Source: Eubacterium sp.
GTDB lineage: Bacteria; Bacillota; Clostridia; Lachnospirales; Lachnospiraceae
Direction: 5' to 3'
NCBI GenBank assembly: GCA_020844525.1
Contig: JAJGAH010000197.1
Span: 1 to 5,421 of the forward strand
Length of the DNA: 5,421 nt
Positions within the stretch are counted from its first letter, which is position 1; each line of letters begins with the position of its first letter. The notes beneath the pieces are model-generated. The model made no database searches and was not told the DNA's origin. It was given only the letters and a program-made list of their open reading frames with translations. Position numbers and translations under genes: made by a program. This document shows positions 1 through 4,942 of the stretch, piece after piece.

Positions 1-67
1 AGATCAGGATCTGTACGATGCTGCCTCAATACTTATCATGCCAGAGCAAAAAAATATAGCATACTAA
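1..67 (+). CDS. Possible 3' end of an unidentified upstream gene (partial)
   Basis: Reading from base 2, an open frame enters from the left edge and stops at TAA (65-67), giving 21 residues (begins DQDLYDAASILIM, ends QKNIAY). I do not recognise it. The mixed acidic and hydrophobic composition is protein-like, and a gene just upstream of lspA on the same strand would suit an operon. However, 21 codons are too few to prove coding, and frame 1 is also open across this stretch. It could simply be non-coding upstream sequence of lspA. Confidence 0.3.
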   Translation, partial: DQDLYDAASILIMPEQKNIAY

Positions 68-117
68 TTTGCTTTGAAGTGCTGCTTTACCGACTACTAC
101 GTTATCAGAAATCTTAT

Positions 118-122
118 AAGGA
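118..122 (+). promoter_or_regulatory. Ribosome binding site that decides the lspA start
   Basis: AAGGA lies 11 bases before the ATG at 134. The longer in-frame alternative, a TTG at 74, has no purine-rich site before it and would add 20 residues to the N-terminus. The ATG at 134 is therefore preferred. Confidence 0.55.
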
Positions 123-133
123 ATCTAATAAAT

Positions 134-673
134 ATGAAATCATCAAGTCAGACTGTCAATAAAAAACGAACCAGCCCCGTCATTCTTCTGGTCGCAGGAG
201 CTGTCATGGTATTACTTGATCAGATCACCAAATACCTTGCTGTACAGTACCTTGCCGGAAGACCGCCGAAGGTTATCATTCCGGGCGTGCTGGAACTGCA
301 GTATCTGGAAAATAACGGTGCTGCCTTCAGCATGCTTCAGAATCAGCAGTGGTTCTTCTATATTCTCACCGCAGTTTTTCTGATTGCAGCAATTGCACTG
401 ATGCGCAGGGTTCCCAGGGACACCTCCAGATTCAATCCGCTTCTCTGGTGTGTCACAGTCTTGTGCGCAGGCGCTGTCGGAAATCTGATTGACCGGATTT
501 TCCACAAATATGTGGTAGACTTTATTTACTTTTCCATCATTCATTTTCCGGTATTCAATGTTGCTGACATTTTTGTAACGCTCTCCGTGATTGTTCTGAT
601 TATTCTTGTGCTGTTCTACTACAAGGACGCGGATCTTCAGGAAATTTTCAAAAAAAAGCAGAGAGCGGATTGA
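134..673 (+). CDS. lspA: Lipoprotein signal peptidase (signal peptidase II)
   Basis: Integral membrane aspartyl protease that removes the signal peptide from prolipoproteins after the lipobox cysteine has been diacylglyceryl-modified; it acts in the cytoplasmic membrane and is the target of globomycin. The 179-residue product has the usual family length and about four hydrophobic segments (roughly residues 14-34, 72-90, 103-119 and 144-163). Family motifs are present in order: DQITK (29-33), NNGAAFS (60-66), GNLIDR (116-121) and FNVAD (141-145). The catalytic aspartates should be D120 and D145. A lysine-rich cytoplasmic tail ends the protein. The ATG at 134 is chosen over TTG 74 because of the AAGGA site and because family members begin with a short polar N-terminus. 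The pseudouridine synthase gene follows after 75 bases, an arrangement common in Firmicutes, so the two are probably cotranscribed. Nothing appears broken or missing. Confidence 0.96.
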   Translation: MKSSSQTVNKKRTSPVILLVAGAVMVLLDQITKYLAVQYLAGRPPKVIIPGVLELQYLENNGAAFSMLQNQQWFFYILTAVFLIAAIALMRRVPRDTSRFNPLLWCVTVLCAGAVGNLIDRIFHKYVVDFIYFSIIHFPVFNVADIFVTLSVIVLIILVLFYYKDADLQEIFKKKQRAD

Positions 674-727
674 TCTGAACCGGAGAACCGGACGGGACAT
701 AGGACATATTACCGTGTCTGAACCGGA
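674..727 (+). repeat. Short direct repeats in the lspA-rluD spacer
   Basis: TCTGAACCGGA occurs at 674-684 and again at 717-727, and GAACCGGAC also occurs at 685-693. Between them GGACATA is tandemly duplicated (695-701 and 702-708). The 75-base spacer is thus built largely of GGAC/ACCGGA-type words. This is directly visible; whether it has a function or is a replication-slippage product is unknown. Confidence 0.6.
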
Positions 728-735
728 CGAGATAT

Positions 736-739
736 GGAG
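736..739 (+). promoter_or_regulatory. Ribosome binding site that decides the pseudouridine synthase start
   Basis: GGAG lies 9 bases before the ATG at 749. The alternative in-frame ATG at 734 overlaps this site and has only a weak GGACGA close upstream, so the shorter product (starting MKEISITV) is preferred. Confidence 0.55.
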
Positions 740-748
740 CACATTACT

Positions 749-1666
749 ATGAAGGAGATTTCGATTACTGTCGGCCCGGAAGATCAGGATGAACGGATCG
801 ATGTTTATCTTACAAAGCAGCTTGAGACCATGTCCCGTTCACACATCCAGAAACTGCTGAAGGATGCAGCCGTTTCAGTTTCCGGCAGGCAGGTAAAGGC
901 CAACTACCGGGTGCAGACCGGTGATCCGGTGCATCTGACCATTCCGGACAATCAGGAGCCTTCCATACTTCCGGAGAATATTCCCCTGGACATTCTCTAT
1001 GAGGATGATGTCCTTCTTGTCGTGAACAAACCCAAGGGCATGGTGGTTCATCCTGCAGCAGGGCACTATTCGCATACACTGGTGAATGCTCTGCTGTACC
1101 ACTGCGGTGACAGCCTGTCAGGAATCAATGGTGTTCTGCGTCCGGGAATCGTTCACCGGATTGACATGGATACTACAGGTGCACTGGTCGTCTGCAAAAA
1201 TGACCTGGCCCATCAGAGCCTGGCGGCACAGCTGTCTGTACACAGCATTACGCGGAGATACCGGGCCATTGTCCATGGAATCCTCGCAGAAGACGATATT
1301 ACGATCCGGGGAAATATCGGCCGTCACCCCACGGACAGGAAGAAAATGACGGTTACCACGGATGACAAGGGTAAGCCAGCCATAACCCACGTCCATGTCC
1401 TGCAACGCCTGCGTGGCTATACCTATGTGGAATGCCGCCTGGAGACCGGAAGAACCCATCAGATCCGCGTTCACATGGCACATATCGGTCATCCTCTGCT
1501 GGGCGATACACTCTACGGTCCGAAGAAATGTCCTGTGAAGGGGCTGCAGGGGCAGACTCTGCATGCCATGGTTCTGGGTTTTACGCATCCAGTGACAGGG
1601 CAGTATATGGAATTCACGGCTCCGCTGCCGGAATATTTTGAAAATCTGCTTCGAAAGCTCGCATGA
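749..1666 (+). CDS. rluD: RluD-family 23S rRNA pseudouridine synthase (RluA family, S4 domain)
   Basis: Isomerises specific uridines of large-subunit rRNA to pseudouridine; E. coli RluD acts on the helix 69 loop. The 305-residue product has an N-terminal S4 RNA-binding domain (about 15-65, with the SRSHIQKLL stretch at 29-37) followed by the RluA-type catalytic domain. Visible motifs are NKPKGMVVHPA (93-103), the catalytic HRIDMDTTG loop (136-144) with catalytic D139, GRTHQIRVHMA (234-244) and GDTLYG (252-257). The length and the S4 domain suit RluD or its Firmicute counterpart YlyB. The exact target uridines cannot be read from sequence, so the symbol is a family-level assignment. The start at 749 is favoured over 734 by the GGAG site. 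The gene is probably translated from the lspA message. No clear intrinsic terminator follows it. Confidence 0.92.
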   Translation: MKEISITVGPEDQDERIDVYLTKQLETMSRSHIQKLLKDAAVSVSGRQVKANYRVQTGDPVHLTIPDNQEPSILPENIPLDILYEDDVLLVVNKPKGMVVHPAAGHYSHTLVNALLYHCGDSLSGINGVLRPGIVHRIDMDTTGALVVCKNDLAHQSLAAQLSVHSITRRYRAIVHGILAEDDITIRGNIGRHPTDRKKMTVTTDDKGKPAITHVHVLQRLRGYTYVECRLETGRTHQIRVHMAHIGHPLLGDTLYGPKKCPVKGLQGQTLHAMVLGFTHPVTGQYMEFTAPLPEYFENLLRKLA

Positions 1667-1764
1667 CAAATTCATACAATTTCTCCTAATAAAGCCATAT
1701 TTTGTCAAAGCATACAAAAACAGTTCGGATAATAATGTTTTTATATGCAATTTATCAGAAGATA

Positions 1765-1773
1765 TGTTATAAT
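1765..1773 (+). promoter_or_regulatory. Extended -10 promoter upstream of the kinase-like gene
   Basis: TGTTATAAT is a perfect extended -10 element (TG, one base, then consensus TATAAT at 1768-1773). At a 17-base spacing the -35 position (1745-1750, ATGCAA) matches the consensus only weakly, which an extended -10 can tolerate. Transcription would begin near 1780, leaving a leader of about 120 bases before the ATG at 1899. The surrounding DNA is AT-rich, as expected of a promoter. Prediction by pattern only. Confidence 0.6.
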
Positions 1774-1790
1774 GATGGAACAGAAATGAA

Positions 1791-1805
1791 TTGTTTCGAA
1801 AACAA
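1791..1805 (+). promoter_or_regulatory. Inverted repeat just after the predicted transcription start
   Basis: TTGTTT (1791-1796), CGA, then AAACAA (1800-1805) form a perfect 6-bp inverted repeat with a 3-base centre, about 10-25 bases downstream of the predicted transcription start. The position suits a repressor operator or a small 5' stem-loop. It is AT-rich and short, so chance occurrence is possible. Confidence 0.35.
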
Positions 1806-1808
1806 AGC

Positions 1809-1838
1809 CCTGATTGGATTCTTTACAATACAATCAGG
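1809..1838 (+). promoter_or_regulatory. Leader hairpin upstream of the kinase-like gene
   Basis: CCTGATTG (1809-1816) and CAATCAGG (1831-1838) form a perfect 8-bp stem with a 14-base loop, followed a few bases later by a T-rich run (1846-1854). It lies inside the predicted leader, between the promoter and the ATG at 1899. It could be a weak terminator or attenuator, a terminator for readthrough from the upstream gene, or a protein-binding inverted repeat. The T tract does not abut the stem, which argues against a strong terminator. Confidence 0.45.
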
Positions 1839-1898
1839 TATATGTATTTTTCTTTGATCCAGTCATTCATTGGCTGATCCTGAAAAGGAGGAACTGTT

Positions 1899-2546
1899 AT
1901 GAAGACGATCATTACAATTGGACGTGAGTTTGGCAGCGGGGGACATCTGATCGGAAAATTACTCGCAGATGATCTGAAAATTCCGTTTTATGACAAGGAG
2001 CTTCTGGACCATGCAGCAAAGGACAGTGGTCTGGCCAAAGAGATCTTTGAGAATCAGGATGAGAAGCCGACGAGCAGCTTTCTGTATTCTCTGGTCATGG
2101 ACACCTATTCCTTCGGATACACTTCAAACGTCATGAATGAAATGCCCTTGAACCAGAAGGTATTTCTGGCACAATTTGATACCGTAAAGAAACTGGCGGC
2201 GCAGGGTCCCTGTGTGATGATCGGAAGATGTGCTGATTACGCGCTCGAAGACAATCCCAATCTGCTCAGTGTCTTCATACATGCGGATCTTGATGTCAGA
2301 GTAAGACGTATCTCTACACTTTATGATCTGACCGATTCGAAGGCACGTGACCGGATCCGCAAGAATGACAAAAGTCGTTCCAGCTACTACAATTACTACA
2401 CAAGCAAGGAATGGGGTTCCGCTGACAGCTATGATCTCTGCCTGGACAGCGCAAAGTTCGGCGTTGACGGCTGCGTGGAAATCATCAAGAACGCCATAGA
2501 GCATAAGGAACACGGCTATCATCATGCAATTACACAGCCAGACTGA
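1899..2546 (+). CDS. Cytidylate kinase-like family protein (P-loop NTPase)
   Basis: A 215-residue predicted cytoplasmic protein of the cytidylate kinase-like family, found widely in Clostridia and distinct from the essential CMP kinase Cmk. The N-terminus MKTIITIGREFGSGG (1-15) with IGK (18-20) is the modified P-loop of this family, and IPFYDKELL (28-36) follows as usual. Further family-like stretches are VMIGRCADYAL (106-116), VFIHADLDVRVRRI (125-138), a basic segment KARDRIRKNDKSR (148-160) that may correspond to the lid, and YYNYYTSKEWG (163-173). The nucleotide substrate is not established; CMP phosphorylation should not be assumed. A strong AGGAGG (1886-1891) sits 7 bases before the ATG, so the start is secure. 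The gene has its own predicted promoter and structured leader and ends in tandem stops TGA-TAA. A small ORF follows 24 bases later and may share its message. Confidence 0.88.
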   Translation: MKTIITIGREFGSGGHLIGKLLADDLKIPFYDKELLDHAAKDSGLAKEIFENQDEKPTSSFLYSLVMDTYSFGYTSNVMNEMPLNQKVFLAQFDTVKKLAAQGPCVMIGRCADYALEDNPNLLSVFIHADLDVRVRRISTLYDLTDSKARDRIRKNDKSRSSYYNYYTSKEWGSADSYDLCLDSAKFGVDGCVEIIKNAIEHKEHGYHHAITQPD

Positions 2547-2570
2547 TAAGTCTGCAAGAGCGTACCGCTT

Positions 2571-2849
2571 ATGTTTCAAAGCTACAGAGCCTTAATCGGA
2601 TATTGTAACATCATCTATGTATGCCTGATCGACTCACACAGAAAGAACGACAGCTTTAACCGGTTTTTTGAAGAGCATGGCGAGGATACTTCCAGCTATT
2701 CCATGGAGCTCATTGAAGAATTCATGGATGCACATGCGATCATGTTCCGGCGCTATTACCTGCTGGACCGTATGCGGACAGACGATGAGAATATGACGTT
2801 CTTCGGCCGCTTCCTGTATCGTGCCTGGCAGGATGCAGGAAAAACATAA
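2571..2849 (+). CDS. Small hypothetical protein
   Basis: A 92-residue product I do not recognise. It has a moderately hydrophobic N-terminus (ALIGYCNIIYVCLI, about 7-20), too short and polar to call a membrane segment with confidence, then a charged, probably helical body (FFEEHGEDTSS, SMELIEEFMDAHAIMFRRYY, MRTDDENMTFFG). It is acidic in the middle and rich in aromatic residues, with no nucleic-acid-binding or catalytic motif that I can see. Codon use is similar to its neighbours, with many C/G-ending codons in the second half, which supports coding. The start is less certain: only a weak AAGAG (2556-2560) lies 10 bases before the ATG. The ORF is in the same frame as the kinase-like gene, separated by TGA-TAA and 24 bases, and ends just before a terminator, so it is probably the last gene of that unit. 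Confidence 0.6.
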   Translation: MFQSYRALIGYCNIIYVCLIDSHRKNDSFNRFFEEHGEDTSSYSMELIEEFMDAHAIMFRRYYLLDRMRTDDENMTFFGRFLYRAWQDAGKT

Positions 2850-2855
2850 AAACAT

Positions 2856-2925
2856 AAAAAACACCTTCACATCATTCTTCATGCAGATACCGTGATCTGA
2901 GAAAAAGTGGTGTGAAGGTATTTTT
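2856..2925. terminator. Bidirectional intrinsic terminator between convergent units
   Basis: ACCTTCACA (2863-2871) pairs perfectly with TGTGAAGGT (2911-2919). After one C/A mismatch, the flanking A run (2856-2861) can pair with the T run (2921-2925). The inner stem can extend with wobble pairs, and an apical hairpin CAGAT (2884-2888) / ATCTG (2895-2899) closes the structure. T-rich sequence follows the stem on both strands: TTTTT on +, and the complement of the A-rich 2841-2861 on -. It lies between the + strand gene ending at 2849 and the - strand asr operon ending at 3051, so it should stop both. Confidence 0.85.
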
Positions 2926-2951
2926 ACGTCTCTATTCTCATAGTAATGCCC

Positions 2952-3001
2952 GGGTCAAAAGGTATATTCTCATGAATTTCTAAACACTTACCTTTTGACC
3001 C
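2952..3001. repeat. Perfect 13-bp inverted repeat downstream of asrC
   Basis: GGGTCAAAAGGTA (2952-2964) and TACCTTTTGACCC (2989-3001) are exact reverse complements separated by 24 bases. Neither strand has a T run directly after the stem, so it is not a classic intrinsic terminator. It lies in the untranslated 3' region of the asr operon, before the bidirectional terminator. It could be a dispersed palindromic repeat unit, an mRNA-stabilising 3' stem-loop or a binding site. The inverted repeat itself is certain; its role is unknown. Confidence 0.85.
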
Positions 3002-3050
3002 TGATATCATAATTTCCGATATGATCATGTGAACAGATCTGATACAAATA

Positions 3051-4127
3051 TCAGCGTTTCTTCTGTGGAATATCCTCTCTCGGAATACCGGAGTATCCAT
3101 CGTATGGGCGGTCAGAGAAGCGGTACATGGAAGAGCGGAGCTCGTTTGTCTGGTCATAACGCTTTCCGCCCCAGTATGGTCTGCCGTTCATCTCGGTCTT
3201 TGGTCCGAAGTGAACATCCTTCATTGCGTACTTCAGGAATTCCTCAAAGCCGGTACGGTCTACAATGTACCCGATATGCTCCTTGTTCTCCACAGCGCCT
3301 CTGTCCTGATATGCATCCAGATAATCATAGGTATTCTTGATGATCTTCAGAATGCTTTCCTCATCTGCCCATTTCAGGAAATCCACGCCAAGCCGCGGAT
3401 TCTTCTTGCCGGTACGGCCCAGAAGCGTCATGCGGTAATAATGCTCCTTGCTTCTTGTCCACGCACGGGTGGGGCAGTAGTTAATGCAGACACCGCAGCC
3501 GATGCACTTCTTTGTGTCCCGGACAATCTTGCCATTGACGACTGAAAGCGCTCCGACACTGCGTCTGCTGCAGTATTTCACACACTGCTCGCAGCCGATG
3601 CAGCGATCGCGGTTGTACTGGGGCTCTGTCTGACCGATGATTCCAAAATCATTCAGCCTTACGTGAGCGCAGTCATTGGAGCATCCGGTGCAGGCAATTT
3701 TTACATGATGATCATTCGGATAAATCATCTTGTCAATTTTGGCAGCAAGCGCCTTCGTATCATAGCATCCGAACGGGCAGAGTGATTTTCCGGGACAGGC
3801 GACAACGTTTCTGGTGCCCGAGGACGGATAACCCTCTCCAGGCTTATTTGGTGCCTGGTTAACGCCGGTAGCCTCGATAATAGACTGAAGGGCCTTGTTT
3901 ACTTCTTCAACATCCTCCAGGGCAATCCCGGGTATTTCAAATCCCTGACGGTTGGTAAGGTTCACCTCACCCTTGCCATATTTTGTTGCAATCTCCACAA
4001 CCTTTGCCAGAGACGCAACGTCAATTCTTCCACCAGGTACACGCACACGGGAAGCAGCTTCTCCTCTGACCTTGGACTGACGGAAGTTGTTCTTTTTTAA
4101 TTTTTTAACATTACAATCGTAACCCAT
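3051..4127 (-). CDS. asrC: Anaerobic sulfite reductase subunit C (siroheme catalytic subunit)
   Basis: Catalytic subunit of the cytoplasmic AsrABC complex, which reduces sulfite to sulfide with six electrons derived from NADH. The 358-residue product starts with a nitrite/sulfite reductase ferredoxin-like half-domain (about 20-90, including LTNRQGFEIPGI at 57-68). The siroheme/4Fe-4S ligand motif follows as C111-x5-C117 and C149-x3-C153. Two ferredoxin-type 4Fe-4S motifs come next: C176, C179, C182, C186 (followed by S instead of the common P) and C208, C211, C214, C218 followed by P. The C-terminal region contains GRTGKKNPRLG (237-247) and EHIGYIVDRTGF (283-294), which I recall as AsrC hallmarks. 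About 35 residues after YWGGKRY (318-324) look like an extra tail. The start is supported by AAGGGGG (4133-4139) 5 bases before the ATG. It is the last gene of the operon, 14 bases after asrB. Confidence 0.95.
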   Translation of the reverse strand: MGYDCNVKKLKKNNFRQSKVRGEAASRVRVPGGRIDVASLAKVVEIATKYGKGEVNLTNRQGFEIPGIALEDVEEVNKALQSIIEATGVNQAPNKPGEGYPSSGTRNVVACPGKSLCPFGCYDTKALAAKIDKMIYPNDHHVKIACTGCSNDCAHVRLNDFGIIGQTEPQYNRDRCIGCEQCVKYCSRRSVGALSVVNGKIVRDTKKCIGCGVCINYCPTRAWTRSKEHYYRMTLLGRTGKKNPRLGVDFLKWADEESILKIIKNTYDYLDAYQDRGAVENKEHIGYIVDRTGFEEFLKYAMKDVHFGPKTEMNGRPYWGGKRYDQTNELRSSMYRFSDRPYDGYSGIPREDIPQKKR

Positions 4128-4141
4128 GATTTCCCCCTTCC

Positions 4142-4942
4142 TCAGTCTAACATGTCTTTGCTGACGGTATAATTAAATACAGGACCATCCAGACATACAT
4201 ACTTGCCACCAATTCTGCAGTGACCGCATTTTCCAAGTCCGCAGCACATCTTGCGTTCCTGGGAAACCCAGATATTTGACTCCTGGAAGCCTTTTTCCAG
4301 AAGCCCCATGATAGAAAAGCGCATCATTGGAGGAGGTCCCACGACAACCGCAACGGCATTCCTGACATCGCGGATCTGTACATCCGGAATGTATTTGGTG
4401 ACCAGACCGATTTTGCCCTCGTAGCCTTCCGGAGCTCCATCTACCGTGAGCCACAGGTCCAGACGATCGTTCCACATCCGGAGATCATCACGGAACAGCA
4501 TGTCATCAGGGCTCTTGAATCCGACAATGACATGCTTGTCTGCCGCATCCGGCTCCTCCGCCAGCTGGCTCACCACACCGCGTACAGGGGATACGCCCGT
4601 GCCGCCTGCAACAACCAGGACCTCTCTGTTCTTAAAGACTCTCATGTCAAAACCGTTTCCGTACGGTCCGCGGAGCAGAAGAGACTGACCTTTATACTTT
4701 TCAAATACTTCATCGGTGACCCTGCCGACCTTGCGAAGCGTCAGGTCAATATAATCTTCGCCGATACCGCTGACGGAGATCGGGGCCTCCCCGTATTTCG
4801 GGACAGACACTTCAAAAAACTGTCCGGGTTTTACTTCGCCATGATAGCGCATGCGGAAGGTATATTCTTTCTTTGTATGTCTGATGACATCCAGAATCTC
4901 CGATGCAAAGGGTACATAAGGATTCTTTTCATCAATTGCCAT
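4142..4942 (-). CDS. asrB: Anaerobic sulfite reductase subunit B (NAD(P)H/FAD reductase)
   Basis: Electron-input subunit of AsrABC. It resembles ferredoxin-NADP reductase and the dihydroorotate dehydrogenase electron-transfer subunit: it oxidises NAD(P)H through FAD and passes electrons to the iron-sulfur subunits. The 266-residue product has an FAD-binding barrel (about 12-100) with GQFFEVSVPKYGEAPISVSG (40-59), where APIS stands at the place of the flavin-binding RxYS/RPIS motif, as I recall for AsrB proteins. The nucleotide-binding domain follows, with VAGGTGVSPVRG (111-122) and VVGPPPMM (200-207). A 2Fe-2S site comes last: C234-x4-C239-x2-C242-x7-C250, then LDGPVFNY (251-258). The length is close to that of Salmonella AsrB. 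The start overlaps the end of asrA by 11 bases, with AGGAGG 9 bases before the ATG, which suggests translational coupling. Confidence 0.95.
   Translation of the reverse strand: MAIDEKNPYVPFASEILDVIRHTKKEYTFRMRYHGEVKPGQFFEVSVPKYGEAPISVSGIGEDYIDLTLRKVGRVTDEVFEKYKGQSLLLRGPYGNGFDMRVFKNREVLVVAGGTGVSPVRGVVSQLAEEPDAADKHVIVGFKSPDDMLFRDDLRMWNDRLDLWLTVDGAPEGYEGKIGLVTKYIPDVQIRDVRNAVAVVVGPPPMMRFSIMGLLEKGFQESNIWVSQERKMCCGLGKCGHCRIGGKYVCLDGPVFNYTVSKDMLD

Noticed and set aside
1..12. AGATC-AG-GATCT palindrome at the left edge
   Set aside because: It is a short 5-bp inverted repeat, possibly within codons and cut off from its context, so no function can be supported.
74..133. N-terminal extension of LspA from a TTG at 74
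   Set aside because: There is no ribosome binding site before it, whereas the ATG at 134 has AAGGA at suitable spacing and gives the usual family length.
212..742. 176-codon open frame on the - strand opposite lspA
   Set aside because: It lies antisense to a gene with clear catalytic motifs. The product is low-complexity and resembles no family I know, so it is a shadow frame.
1668..1682. AAATT-catac-AATTT inverted repeat as terminator of the pseudouridine synthase gene
   Set aside because: The stem is only five A/T pairs and is not followed by a T tract, so it is too weak to call.
1702..1733. TTGTCA (1702) with GATAAT (1728) as a promoter
   Set aside because: The spacer would be 20 bases, outside the usual 16-18. 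The extended -10 at 1765-1773 is a much better candidate.
1118..1750. 210-codon open frame on the - strand opposite the pseudouridine synthase gene
   Set aside because: It is antisense to a well-supported gene, and its product shows no recognisable domain.
2124..2579. 151-codon open frame on the - strand opposite the kinase-like gene
   Set aside because: It is antisense to a gene with a strong ribosome binding site and family motifs, and it has no supporting signals of its own.
2952..3001. 13-bp inverted repeat as an intrinsic terminator for asrC
   Set aside because: There is no T run after the stem on either strand, and a proper bidirectional terminator lies at 2856-2925.
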